Origin: CAZKTF01 sp964555565
Lineage (GTDB): Bacteria; Planctomycetota; JAJSAM01; JAKLKS01
Direction: 5' to 3'
DNA length: 13,650 nucleotides
Assembly (NCBI GenBank): GCA_964555565.1
Contig: CAZKTF010000090.1
Coordinates: 1-13,650, forward strand
Shown: piece after piece, positions 1-9,475 of the stretch
How the letters are laid out: each line of letters starts with the position of its first letter
Position numbering within the stretch: the first letter of the stretch is position 1
Position numbers and translations under genes: made by a program
The notes under the pieces: model-generated
What the model was told of the DNA's origin: nothing
The model's input: only the letters and a program-made list of their open reading frames with translations
Database searches by the model: none

Positions 1-2120
1 AGATGATCTACATGGACCCGCCTTACGGGGTGAAGTTCGGGTCCAACTTCCAGCCCTTCGTACGGAAGCGAGGGGTAAGACATGGTGACGACGAAGACAT
101 GACTCGCGAACCCGAGATGGTCCAGGCGTACCGGGATACCTGGACGCTCGGGATTCATTCGTACCTCACATACCTGCGGGAGCGACTGATGCTCGCACGG
201 GATCTGCTGTCCCCGACCGGAAGCGTTTTCGTGCAGATTAGCGATGAGAATGTTCACCATGTACGCGAGCTAATGGATGAGGTCTTTGGCCAAGATAACT
301 TCGCTGGCATCATCCAGTTTGCGAAGACCGCAGGCCTTGGGAGCAGTCGGTTGTCGACCGTTGCTGATTACCTTCTCTGGTACGGCCGCGACCTCGCGCA
401 GATTCGGTATCAGCCCCTATATTTGCACAAAGTGCCGGGTGAAGCTGGAGGCTCTCAGTACACATGGGCCGAGCTCCCCAATGGCAGAAGGCTCAACCTC
501 GCCTCCGGTCAAGAAGGACCCCTTGAAGCCCCGCCGGGAAGCCGCATTTTCGTTCACGACAACATTACTAGTCAGCGTCCGCGGAACCCGACCGATGTTG
601 CGGAGTTCGAGTTCGAGGGGCGCAGATTCACGCCTGGGACTGGCGTGTTCAAGACGGACATCGAAGGGCTCAGGCGCTTGGCGGCGACAAAGAGGCTGAT
701 GGTCGTCGGCAATACGCTGCGGTATGTGCGCTACCTTGAGGATTTCCCTGTTTTCCCTCTTGCGAATTTGTGGACCGATACCGGGACCTCAGGCTTTGCT
801 TCCGACAAGCTCTACGTCGTGCAGACTCTACCCAAGGTCATCGAACGGTGCATGCTCATGACCAGTTGCCCAGGCGATCTCGTTCTCGACCCCACCTGCG
901 GAGGCGGCACTACTGCCTATGTCGCCGAACAGTGGGGTCGTCGCTGGATCACCATCGACACGAGCCGCGTCCCGCTCGCACTCGCTAGGCAGCGGCTGCT
1001 GACCGCGACGTTCTCTTGGTACGAGCTGGCCGACGAGAAGCGCGGCCCGGTCGCCGGGTTCGTCTACAAGCCGGAGCGTGAGAGCATGAACCCCAAGAGC
1101 ATCGGGCCCGGCATCGTCCCCCACGTGACGCTCCGGAGCGTAGCCAACGACGAGCCGCCTCAGCAGGAGGTCCTCGTCGACCGCCCGGAGCTGGACAGCA
1201 AGGTCACGCGCGTCAGCGGTCCGTTCGTCGTCGAGGCCACCATCCCCACCCCCATCGATTGGGACGGCGACAACAAGGAGGACTCCGGCGTCGGCGCCGT
1301 GGCCGAGAGCTACGGGACCTTCGTGGACCGGATGCTCGAGGTGCTCCGCAAGAGTCCGGTGATCCAGGTGGCCGCGGGGAAGACGGTGGAGTTCAAGAAT
1401 GTCCGCCAGCCGGCCAAGACGCTCTCGCTCTCCGCGGAAGCCGTTGTTGCCAACGGGAAGGACAAGCCCGTGGCCGTCGTGTTCGGCCCCGAGAACGGCG
1501 CCGTGAGCGAGAAGCTCGTTTACGAGGCGGCAAAGGAGGCTGCCGGGAAGGGCTACGCACACCTCTACGTCATCGGATTCCAGATCCAGCCGAACGCCCG
1601 GCAGCTCGTGGAGACCTGCGATGCAGCAATGGGCGTGTCCGCGACCTACGTGCAGATGACGCCCGACGTGATGATGGGCGACCTACTCAAGAACACGCGC
1701 GCCAGCCAGATCTTCAGCGTGTGCGGTCTTCCCGAGGTTCGGCTCAAGAAGGTCGCGCCGAAGAAGTACGACGACCCGGCCAGGTACCAGGTCGAGCTGC
1801 TCGGGCTCGACATCTTCGATCCCGTGGAGATGAAGGCCGAGCACGAGAAGGGCGACAACGTCCCGGCGTGGTTTCTTGATACCGACTACAACGGCCTGTG
1901 CTTCCACGTAAACCAGGCCTTCTTCCCGCGCACGAATGCTTGGGACAATCTCAGGAGGGCGCTCAAGGCCACCCACGCCGAGAGCGTCTGGGACCACCTC
2001 GCGGGCACCAAGAGCGAGCCCTTCGAGGCCGGCAACCACGGCACGATTGCCGTCAAGGTCGTCGATGACCGGGGGAACGAGCTCCTCGTCACGAGGAAGC
2101 TCAGCGAGGCCGAGGGATGA
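1..2120 (+). CDS. Type III-like DNA methyltransferase (Mod subunit), 5' end missing
   Basis: Predicted site-specific DNA methyltransferase that would use S-adenosylmethionine to methylate host DNA, most likely N6-adenine, protecting it from the restriction subunit encoded next. Numbering from the ATG at base 3, motif IV DPPY is at residues 5-8. The SAM-binding motif LDPTCGGGTT is at 295-304, preceded by a motif X-like segment (about 270-285). The order IV, then X/I, is that of the beta class used by type III Mod proteins; residues 100-265 would hold the target-recognition region. A long C-terminal extension (350-705) has no motif I recognise. DPPY normally lies about 100 residues or more into a Mod protein, so the gene very likely begins upstream of the window and the ATG at 3 is internal. 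Its stop overlaps the next start (ATGA at 2117-2120), which implies one operon and translational coupling. Confidence 0.93.
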   Translation, partial: MIYMDPPYGVKFGSNFQPFVRKRGVRHGDDEDMTREPEMVQAYRDTWTLGIHSYLTYLRERLMLARDLLSPTGSVFVQISDENVHHVRELMDEVFGQDNFAGIIQFAKTAGLGSSRLSTVADYLLWYGRDLAQIRYQPLYLHKVPGEAGGSQYTWAELPNGRRLNLASGQEGPLEAPPGSRIFVHDNITSQRPRNPTDVAEFEFEGRRFTPGTGVFKTDIEGLRRLAATKRLMVVGNTLRYVRYLEDFPVFPLANLWTDTGTSGFASDKLYVVQTLPKVIERCMLMTSCPGDLVLDPTCGGGTTAYVAEQWGRRWITIDTSRVPLALARQRLLTATFSWYELADEKRGPVAGFVYKPERESMNPKSIGPGIVPHVTLRSVANDEPPQQEVLVDRPELDSKVTRVSGPFVVEATIPTPIDWDGDNKEDSGVGAVAESYGTFVDRMLEVLRKSPVIQVAAGKTVEFKNVRQPAKTLSLSAEAVVANGKDKPVAVVFGPENGAVSEKLVYEAAKEAAGKGYAHLYVIGFQIQPNARQLVETCDAAMGVSATYVQMTPDVMMGDLLKNTRASQIFSVCGLPEVRLKKVAPKKYDDPARYQVELLGLDIFDPVEMKAEHEKGDNVPAWFLDTDYNGLCFHVNQAFFPRTNAWDNLRRALKATHAESVWDHLAGTKSEPFEAGNHGTIAVKVVDDRGNELLVTRKLSEAEG

Positions 2121-5100
2121 GCGACTTCGAGGTTGCCGAGCCAATCCTGAACTCGCCCTTCGAGGAGCCGAAGGAGCACTGGGTCATCCAGGCCGGCGAG
2201 CCGCCGGAGCGTGTCCCCGGCCGTCGCAAGGCGGGCTATTACTTTCGGGACCCCCGCGCCGAGCAGGGTGAAGACGAGCACGCAGCCCGGGGCGAATGGG
2301 TCCCGCTGGAGCTCGCGAACCGCGTCCGGGAGCGGCTCAAGGCCTGGCGCGCGGCCGGCTACCCGGGCGTGTCGCGGACTTCGCTGGAACTGGTCCAGTA
2401 CTGGCGGCGCGACGGCCGCGGGAACAGCACGCTCTTCTTTGCCCAGCTCGAGGCCGCTGAGACCGTCGTCTTCCTGACCGAGGCTCGACACGACTTCCTG
2501 CAGGGCATTGAAGTGCCGACGGACGAGCCGAGCGAGGACCGCAAGGCTGCGGGCTACCGCGCGTTCCGCCGGTACGCCTGCAAGATGGCCACAGGGACGG
2601 GCAAGACCACGGTCATGGGGATGGTCGCCGCCTGGAGCATCCTCAACAAGGTCCACAACCGCAGCGACCCGCGCTTCTCGGACGTGGTCCTCGTCGTCTG
2701 CCCGAACGTCACCATCCGCCAGCGCCTCCAGGAGCTGGACCCGGACCGCGACGCGGCGAGCCTTTACCGGACTAGGGACCTCGTCCCCCAGCATCTGATG
2801 CCGGACCTCATGCGCGGCCGGGTGCTCGTAACGAACTGGCACGCGTTCGAACCGCACTCCATCCAGACCGGCGGCGTCAGCGCGAAGGTCGTGAAGGCCG
2901 GGGTACCTCTGCGTGTTGTGGAGGTCATCCGCATAGGCCCGAAGACCACGACTGCCCGCGGGAAGCGCTACTTGACGCCGGAGGAGTACCAGCGCCAAGT
3001 GGCCGCCGGCATCCTCACCGTGCTCGAGGAGGACCGGGACGGCCAGGGCAACCTGAGCAAGGCGAAGGTCGAGTCGTTCCGCTACGTCGAGAGCGACACC
3101 GCGCTCCTGAACCGCGTGCTCGGCCGCGAGGTCGGAGGGAAGCAGAACATCCTCGTGTTCAACGACGAGGCGCACCACGCGTACCGCATCCGGAAGGCCG
3201 AGCCCGAAGAGGAGGCCGAGGAGGCGCTCGGGGATGCGGAGGAGGTCGAGGAGTACTTCAAGGAGGCCACGGTCTGGGTCGACGGCCTCGACCGCATCCA
3301 CAAGCACCGCGGCATCAACTTCTGCCTGGACCTCTCCGCGACGCCCTACTTCCTCGGCGGCGTGGGCGTGGACACGAACAAGGTCTTCCCGTGGACCGCG
3401 AGCGACTTCGGGCTCACCGACGCCATCGAGTCCGGGCTCGTGAAGATCCCCCAGCTTGCGGTCCGGGACACGACCGGCGCGGAGATCCCTGGCTACTTCA
3501 ACATCTGGCGCTGGATCCTTCCGCAGCTCACCCCGGCCGAGCGGGGCGGCAAGAAGGCCTCCCCGAAGCCGGAGGCCATCCTGAAGTTCGCGCACACCCC
3601 CATCGCGATGCTGGCCGGACTCTGGGAGGAGCTACGCCAAGAGTGGGAGCGCAGCAAGGGCGACCAGCGACCGCCGGTGTTCATCCTGGTCTGCAAGAAC
3701 ACGAAGATCGCGCAGACCATCTACGAGTGGCTGGGCGAGGACAAGCCCCCTACCGGCATCCCGCCGGCGCGCATCGCTGGCTTCCGCAACCGGGAGGGCT
3801 CGGCCGTCACTATCCGCGTGGACTCCAAGGTCATCCAGGAGACCGACGTCGAGGGTGCCAAGGGCGACGAGGTCCGCTGGATGCGGTTCACGCTGGACAT
3901 GGTTGGCAAGACTGACTGGCCGCGCGACCGGCAGGGCCGCCCCGTCTACTCCGAGGGCTTCGAGGAGCTCGCGAAGAAGCTTAATCGGCCGGTCCACCCG
4001 CCAGGCCGGGATGTCCGGTGCATCGTCAGCGTCGGCATGCTCACCGAGGGCTGGGACTGCACCACGGTCACGCACATCGTCGGGCTGCGGCCGTTCATGT
4101 CCCAGCTGTTGTGCGAGCAAGTGGTCGGCCGCGGCCTGCGCCGGACCAACTACGACGTGAACGATGACGGGAAGCTCAGCGAGGAAGTCGCCAAGGTTTT
4201 CGGCGTTCCGTTCGAGGTCATCCCTTTCAAAGAGAACAAGGGCAAGTCTGTCCCGAAGCCGAAGAAGTACCACGTCCACGCGCTGCCGGAGAAGGCGGCT
4301 TTCGAGATCAAGTTCCCAAGGGTCGAGGGGTACTGGCAGGCGGTCCGCAACCGCGTGACGGTGGACTGGGCCGCGGTCCCCACGCTCGTCCTCGACCCGA
4401 CCCGCATCCCGCCCGAGGTCCAGATGAAGGCCGGCCTCCCGGGGAAGCAGGGCCGGCCGTCGCTCCACGGGCCTGGGAAGCTCGAGACCGTGGACCTGAA
4501 CCCCTACCGCAAGGGGAGCCGCATCCAGGAGCTCGTGTTCGACATCGCCGCCGGCCTCACCGAGGTCTACTCGAAGCAGCCCGGCTGCGAGGTCCCGGCC
4601 CACGTGCTTTTCCCGCAGCTGGCCCGCATCGTCGGCCGCTACGTCCAGGAGAAGGTCGAGCCTCTGGCTCCGTTCGAGCGGGTGGACGTGTACCTCTCGC
4701 CGTACTACGGCCTTGCCATCGAGGCGCTTGCCCAGGCTATCCGGGCGGATGCCGCTGCCGGCGGCGTGCCCGAGGTCCCCCGCTACGAGACGCGGCGCGG
4801 GCCAGGGACCACGGGCGAGGTGGACTACTGGACGAGCAAGGACGTGCGCGAGGTCGGCAAGAGCCACCTCAACTTCGTCGTGGCCGACACGAAGAAGTGG
4901 GAGCAGTCCGCGGCCTACACCATCGATCGGCACCCCGCGGTGGAGGCCTTCGTCAAGAACGCGGGCCTCGGCTTCGCTGTCCCGTACTTCCACAACGGCC
5001 AATCGCACGACTACATCCCCGACTTCATCATCCGGTTCAAAGGCGCGCCCGGCTGCTACCTCATCCTGGAGACCAAGGGCTACGACGAGCTCGCTGACAC

Positions 5101-5254
5101 GAAGGCCAAGGCAGCGCAGCGCTGGGTCGATGCGGTCAACGCGGACGGGAAGTACGGGCAGTGGCAGTACGCCGTCGCGCGGAAGCCGGAGGAGGTCAAG
5201 CAGCGCCTAGATGAGGCACTCGCGACCATCGAGAGGTCAGCCGCTCCCGCCTGA
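2117..5254 (+). CDS. Type III-like restriction subunit: DEAH helicase plus PD-(D/E)XK nuclease
   Basis: Predicted restriction subunit (1045 aa) that would couple ATP-driven translocation on DNA to cleavage of unmodified DNA, with the upstream Mod supplying specificity. Visible SF2 motifs: Walker A ATGTGKTT at 158-165, DEAH at 350-353, SAT at 407-409, motif V LTEGWDC around 642-648 and motif VI QVVGRGLRR at 668-676. An acidic insert lies at 360-385. Near the C-terminus, PD at 968-969 and ETK at 985-987 form a PD-(D/E)XK nuclease signature, the arrangement expected of Res proteins. The ATG is chosen because it overlaps the Mod stop by four bases and has GAGG seven bases upstream (2106-2109). 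The pattern matches what I recall as the 'BPTD_3080 family restriction endonuclease' group, but that name is from memory and unchecked. All motifs are intact, so it should be active. Confidence 0.93.
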   Translation: MSDFEVAEPILNSPFEEPKEHWVIQAGEPPERVPGRRKAGYYFRDPRAEQGEDEHAARGEWVPLELANRVRERLKAWRAAGYPGVSRTSLELVQYWRRDGRGNSTLFFAQLEAAETVVFLTEARHDFLQGIEVPTDEPSEDRKAAGYRAFRRYACKMATGTGKTTVMGMVAAWSILNKVHNRSDPRFSDVVLVVCPNVTIRQRLQELDPDRDAASLYRTRDLVPQHLMPDLMRGRVLVTNWHAFEPHSIQTGGVSAKVVKAGVPLRVVEVIRIGPKTTTARGKRYLTPEEYQRQVAAGILTVLEEDRDGQGNLSKAKVESFRYVESDTALLNRVLGREVGGKQNILVFNDEAHHAYRIRKAEPEEEAEEALGDAEEVEEYFKEATVWVDGLDRIHKHRGINFCLDLSATPYFLGGVGVDTNKVFPWTASDFGLTDAIESGLVKIPQLAVRDTTGAEIPGYFNIWRWILPQLTPAERGGKKASPKPEAILKFAHTPIAMLAGLWEELRQEWERSKGDQRPPVFILVCKNTKIAQTIYEWLGEDKPPTGIPPARIAGFRNREGSAVTIRVDSKVIQETDVEGAKGDEVRWMRFTLDMVGKTDWPRDRQGRPVYSEGFEELAKKLNRPVHPPGRDVRCIVSVGMLTEGWDCTTVTHIVGLRPFMSQLLCEQVVGRGLRRTNYDVNDDGKLSEEVAKVFGVPFEVIPFKENKGKSVPKPKKYHVHALPEKAAFEIKFPRVEGYWQAVRNRVTVDWAAVPTLVLDPTRIPPEVQMKAGLPGKQGRPSLHGPGKLETVDLNPYRKGSRIQELVFDIAAGLTEVYSKQPGCEVPAHVLFPQLARIVGRYVQEKVEPLAPFERVDVYLSPYYGLAIEALAQAIRADAAAGGVPEVPRYETRRGPGTTGEVDYWTSKDVREVGKSHLNFVVADTKKWEQSAAYTIDRHPAVEAFVKNAGLGFAVPYFHNGQSHDYIPDFIIRFKGAPGCYLILETKGYDELADTKAKAAQRWVDAVNADGKYGQWQYAVARKPEEVKQRLDEALATIERSAAPA

Positions 5255-5256
5255 GC

Positions 5257-8200
5257 ATGTCAGACATCAAGCTTGCCGTCGAGGAGTTCCTCGAGAAGCA
5301 GAGGAAAGTCTACGAGGCCGACCAGGAGCGGCTCGTCCGCGACGCCCGGAGTGCGCGCGAGACGGAGCAGAGCCACTTGGGTCGGTGGCCACTCGAGTTG
5401 ATTCAGAACAGTGACGACGCCGGTGCTACCGAGGTCAGGTTCAGGGTTGCCGAGAGCGCGGTGTACGTGGCTGACAACGGCCGGGGGCTGGATGCAGCTG
5501 CGGTGCGGTCGCTCGCGGGGACCCACCTCTCCTTGAAGCCTGTCGGGACCATCGGCTCCAAGGGGCTCGGGTTCAAGGCTGTCTACGAGATCACCGCGTC
5601 CCCCGAGGTCTACAGTGGAGAGGATGGCATCGTCTTTTCTCCCACGCGCGCAGCTGAGTGGCTGCGCGGCAAGGGGCTCTCGCCGCCCGAGCGCCCTCCG
5701 TACGAATGGCTCCCGTTCTGGGAACCCCGCGACGCTGCCTCCAACGACCCGGTGTTGTCGGAATGGCGCGCCCTTCCGACGGTAGTCAAGCTGCCGCTCC
5801 GCGATGCCACCAAGCCCGAGCTCGCAGTCGCCGCCCTGATGACCCTGAATGCGCACGCGCTGCTGGCGTTCCCGCACCTCCGGTCCCTTCATGTGGACAC
5901 GGGGAGTCGGAGCTTCCGACTGGAAGTCGCTCCATCCGTCGATGCCGATGGCTTCTGGGAAGTTTTGGACACGCGAGATGGTTCGCGAGGCACGTGGCGC
6001 GTTCTCCGCAGAAAGTGGGACGTGCCTGAGTCCGCTCTCGCCGAGCTCGAGCCGGCAGAGCGGCAGAGGGCTCGAACGGCGACCGGCCTCGTGGCAACGG
6101 TCGAGCACGGGACCGATGGCCCCGTGCCGTTGGATTCTGTCCTGCCCATCGCCGTCTACTACCCGACGAAGGAGGCGGCGCCCTTCAGCCTGCTTCTCCA
6201 TGGCGACTTCGTGGTGTCGTCGGACCGCCAGTCAATCCTCTCTCCCGAAAGTAGCGCATTCAATCGATGGCTGGCTGAGCGGCTTGCCGACCTCACGCTC
6301 GACTTCGTCGAGGGGGCCAGGGATTCTAGGTCTCCTGCTCGCGGTCTCGGCCTGCTGCGTCCCGTGCCGGCTGCCATCACTGGACCCACCGCATCTCTTG
6401 TTCGGGACCACGTCCATCAGAAGGCGGTTGAGCGCCTTCGCCTGCCGAATATGGAAGGCAGTGCAGTGCTACGCGTTGACGAGGCGCGGTTCTTCGGCAG
6501 CAAGGAGGGCGCATCCCAAGCGCGCGCCATCATCGCAGGCAGTCCGCTGGGTGCCACCCTGGTCCACGCGGACCTGGAAGCAACCGCTGCGACGCGAGAG
6601 GTCCTGCGCTGGCTCGGGGCGCGTGAGGTATCAGACGAGGAGGTCCTCGGAGCAATCGCCGCGGGTGCGCCGGAGAGTGCCTCCGGCCAAGAGTGGCTGA
6701 AGCACTGCTGGGCATGGCTCTGTCTTCGAGCGCAGCAGGACAAGTTGCTCGGCCAGGACGCCCTGTGGCTGGGCCGCATCAGGGCTCTGCCGATCCTCCC
6801 GACAAGCGATGCGAAGTGCGGTGCCCTTGGCAAGAACATCGCCGCGTGGCGGCCGGCTGGCGGTGGGCCACCCCTTCCAGATTGGTTCCACGTGCGGCTC
6901 GTGGAGGACTGGTTTCGCGACTGGGTGTTGGGCTTGCGAGGTACCGATCCCGTTCGTACCTTCGTCACGGAGCTCGGAATCAAGGAGCTTGACGACGAGG
7001 CACTTCTGAAGTCGTTCTCGGAGGCAACCGCGCGATTCTGGGAGGACGAGAGCGGCGACCCGGGGAAGTTCATCGAATTCCTTCGTACCCGAGACTGGGA
7101 GTCCCGGTTCCGCCCTGAGCACGCACCGCAGCGCTGTCCGCTTCTCGTGCGCAAGGAGGGTGACACCAGCAAAGTCTGGATGACCGCGGGGAGCTGCTAC
7201 TTCGGGCCTGAGTGGGGAGAGACCGAACTCGCGCGCTTGTATGAAGGGGTCTCTGGCGTGCCATGGGTGCTCCCGCAGGCCGGAGGCAAGGACGCAGAGC
7301 GGCGGCTCTTGGAGTGGTTGGGCGTTCGCGCGTTCCCGCGGGTTGTCCCCGCAGACGATGATGCCAGTGCGAACGCGGAAGCCTCCCGCGTGCGACGACG
7401 GATGAGTCGGGCGTACTCGATGCTTGGCGAGGTCCCTCGGGCCCAAGTCCTCGATCGAGTGAAGGTAGACACGCTGGCTCCGGAGCGGCAGGCAGCGCTG
7501 CTGACGCTCCTGGCGAGGAACTGGGGCGAGTACTACTTGCGAGCAGCAAGGGTCCTGGTGGAGTATTACTACTACTCGTGGCGCCAGGCCACCGTGCCGG
7601 CGCTGTGGTGGGACCAGTTGAGCACCGAGTGGACGCCGTCACAGAAGAGCCCTCGACCGGCGACACCGTTCGCACGGTGCTGGCTTCCGAAGGACCGCGC
7701 AATCGAGGCGTTGAAACCGCTGCTTCCTGTCCTCGACCTGGGTGCAGTGTCTGAAGCGGAGCGTCCCGGCGTCGAGGAGTGGTGCCGCACGCATGCGGGC
7801 ATCCGGGCCCGGGCAGACCAGGTGACGCCGGGCGAATGGGTGGACCTCTTCCGCGAGTGGATTCCCGCCGGCGTGGTCGGGACCGACGTTGCCTCAGAGA
7901 CGGTTCAGAAGCGGGTGCGGAAGTGGACCGAGGCCGCTCTCGAGGCCCTCGCAGACCGAACCGATGTCAACAGCATCGCGAATGTGCCGCTTCTCTGTCG
8001 GCGCGCGGCGGAGTGGAGGGTCGTCGGTGCTGATGAGCCGCGGTTCCTCAATGACGATCCTGAGGCAGGCGATGCCCTTGGCGGAGTGGTGTGGCTGTTC
8101 CAGGTGAAGAAGGGGCATCGTGCGACTGCGAAACGCCTGCTCGAAATCCGTCCGCTCTCGGGTGCGGTGACGCGCGTTGCGGTGCGCGGGGCACCGGTTG

Positions 8201-9417
8201 GCGGAGGGGACGAACTCAATGCGCAGATGGAGGCGGCGAAGCCCTTCCTGTACGCGTGGCTCGCGGACGGAAAGAACGAAGCCGCGGACCTGGCCCGCAG
8301 ACTCAAGGACCTGCGTGCCCGCCTCGCGCAGGGCATCACCGCGCGCCTCACCGTTGAAGGCGTGGAACATGCCCAGCAAGTGTCCTGCGGGTACGACATC
8401 GAGGAGGAGAAGGCCATCCTATGGCTTGATGCTGAGGACGCGTCGGTCACGACCCTTGCTGAAGCCGTGGCCACGTGGGCGGACGGCAGGCGCGAGGATG
8501 CCCACTTCGTCGAGAACCTCCTCCGTTGCGACTCGGACGATGAGCGACGCGAGAAGCTCCGGCGAGTGGGGATGACCGCCGATGACATTGCCACCGCGCT
8601 CCACGAGTACGCGAAGGGAGACGCTGAAGACGAGCACGCGCCGCCTGACCATCGCCCGGCTGCCGATTCGGCTGCGGTGACCGCCGGCCCCGAGGCGGTT
8701 GGTCCCTCGGCCCCCGCACCTTCGAACGGAGGCCAGGAGGGTGGTGGACGTGTCAGCCTTGAGGCGGTCTCGGTGCAGGGGGTCCCTGAAGGCACCACAC
8801 CGGCATCCTCGCCCTCGATCGCGCCTGAACGGCAGAGGGCCACGGATCCGGTTGGGTCGAGTCAGGAGCCAGGACCGCCCCGGGAGCTCAAGGACTCTTC
8901 CGCGCCTGCGCGGATCGTGAAGCGAGGGAAGCTCCTGATGTCGGAGCGGCAGGCACGACGGAGAACCTCCTCGGCCGAGCGACAGGAAGGAGAGCGGGAG
9001 GGCCCCTTCGAGCCCCGCATGACTGAGTCCGAGGCACTCGAAATCGAGGCTCGAGGCAAGGACGTCGCAATGCAGGCATTGAGGGAGATGGGATACGAGA
9101 AGGTCGAGTCGATGCCGCAGCGGAATCCGGGCTTCGACATCCGTGCCACTCGGGGAAGCGATGTACTGTTGGTCGAGGTGAAGGCTCACCGCGGCAGCGA
9201 GCAGGTCGTGACGCTCACCGCGAGGGAGTACAAGGAGTACCAGTACTGTATTGAGAGCGGCGGGACGACCCGGTGGGAACTCTGGAACATCGAGTACCTT
9301 GGCGCCGGTTCAGGCGAGGCGATCACAATCATGAGGTTCGCCGCGCTTCCGGAGGCGGCACTCCGGCCTGCCATGTACCACCTCGATCTGCGTCGCTGCG
9401 CAACCGTAGACGGCTGA
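5257..9417 (+). CDS. Sacsin/HSP90-like (GHKL) ATPase with C-terminal NOV_C/DUF3883 nuclease-like domain
   Basis: Large protein (1386 aa) of unproven function, probably a cytoplasmic effector or regulator of the restriction operon. Its N-terminus carries a Bergerat ATP-binding fold: N-box ELIQNSDDAGA at 47-57, G1 box DNGRG at 73-77, and G2 box GTIGSKGLGFKAV at about 97-109. This is the form seen in sacsin-type N-terminal ATPase domains. Residues about 300-1110 show no family I can name. Residues 1122-1254 are rich in Pro, Ser, Ala and charge, and look like a disordered linker. The C-terminal domain (about 1260-1370) matches DUF3883/NOV_C, with D1294, E1307 and K1309 spaced like a PD-(D/E)XK core. 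The ATG lies two bases after the Res stop, so it is almost certainly co-transcribed. The same ATPase-plus-NOV_C layout is known from the plant protein NO VEIN. A role in defence is inferred from position. Confidence 0.9.
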   Translation: MSDIKLAVEEFLEKQRKVYEADQERLVRDARSARETEQSHLGRWPLELIQNSDDAGATEVRFRVAESAVYVADNGRGLDAAAVRSLAGTHLSLKPVGTIGSKGLGFKAVYEITASPEVYSGEDGIVFSPTRAAEWLRGKGLSPPERPPYEWLPFWEPRDAASNDPVLSEWRALPTVVKLPLRDATKPELAVAALMTLNAHALLAFPHLRSLHVDTGSRSFRLEVAPSVDADGFWEVLDTRDGSRGTWRVLRRKWDVPESALAELEPAERQRARTATGLVATVEHGTDGPVPLDSVLPIAVYYPTKEAAPFSLLLHGDFVVSSDRQSILSPESSAFNRWLAERLADLTLDFVEGARDSRSPARGLGLLRPVPAAITGPTASLVRDHVHQKAVERLRLPNMEGSAVLRVDEARFFGSKEGASQARAIIAGSPLGATLVHADLEATAATREVLRWLGAREVSDEEVLGAIAAGAPESASGQEWLKHCWAWLCLRAQQDKLLGQDALWLGRIRALPILPTSDAKCGALGKNIAAWRPAGGGPPLPDWFHVRLVEDWFRDWVLGLRGTDPVRTFVTELGIKELDDEALLKSFSEATARFWEDESGDPGKFIEFLRTRDWESRFRPEHAPQRCPLLVRKEGDTSKVWMTAGSCYFGPEWGETELARLYEGVSGVPWVLPQAGGKDAERRLLEWLGVRAFPRVVPADDDASANAEASRVRRRMSRAYSMLGEVPRAQVLDRVKVDTLAPERQAALLTLLARNWGEYYLRAARVLVEYYYYSWRQATVPALWWDQLSTEWTPSQKSPRPATPFARCWLPKDRAIEALKPLLPVLDLGAVSEAERPGVEEWCRTHAGIRARADQVTPGEWVDLFREWIPAGVVGTDVASETVQKRVRKWTEAALEALADRTDVNSIANVPLLCRRAAEWRVVGADEPRFLNDDPEAGDALGGVVWLFQVKKGHRATAKRLLEIRPLSGAVTRVAVRGAPVGGGDELNAQMEAAKPFLYAWLADGKNEAADLARRLKDLRARLAQGITARLTVEGVEHAQQVSCGYDIEEEKAILWLDAEDASVTTLAEAVATWADGRREDAHFVENLLRCDSDDERREKLRRVGMTADDIATALHEYAKGDAEDEHAPPDHRPAADSAAVTAGPEAVGPSAPAPSNGGQEGGGRVSLEAVSVQGVPEGTTPASSPSIAPERQRATDPVGSSQEPGPPRELKDSSAPARIVKRGKLLMSERQARRRTSSAERQEGEREGPFEPRMTESEALEIEARGKDVAMQALREMGYEKVESMPQRNPGFDIRATRGSDVLLVEVKAHRGSEQVVTLTAREYKEYQYCIESGGTTRWELWNIEYLGAGSGEAITIMRFAALPEAALRPAMYHLDLRRCATVDG

Positions 9418-9475
9418 CTTGCATCCGAAGCAGTGGGCGGCCTGGAGACAGCATCGGCCGGCGGGATCGGCGCCC

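Noticed and set aside
828..1562. 244-codon open frame on the minus strand inside the methyltransferase
   Set aside because: It overlaps the SAM-binding motif of the methyltransferase on the other strand and has no recognisable domain.
1886..3595. 569-codon open frame on the minus strand
   Set aside because: It lies antisense to the intact restriction gene with its full helicase motifs. It is rich in Leu, Arg, Val and Ala without any domain, as expected of G+C-rich antisense.
3632..5008. 458-codon open frame on the minus strand
   Set aside because: It is also antisense to the restriction gene, shows low-complexity composition and has no motif.
7905..8843. 312-codon Ser/Arg/Ala-rich open frame on the minus strand
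   Set aside because: It is antisense to the sacsin-like gene, and its composition is that of a shadow frame.
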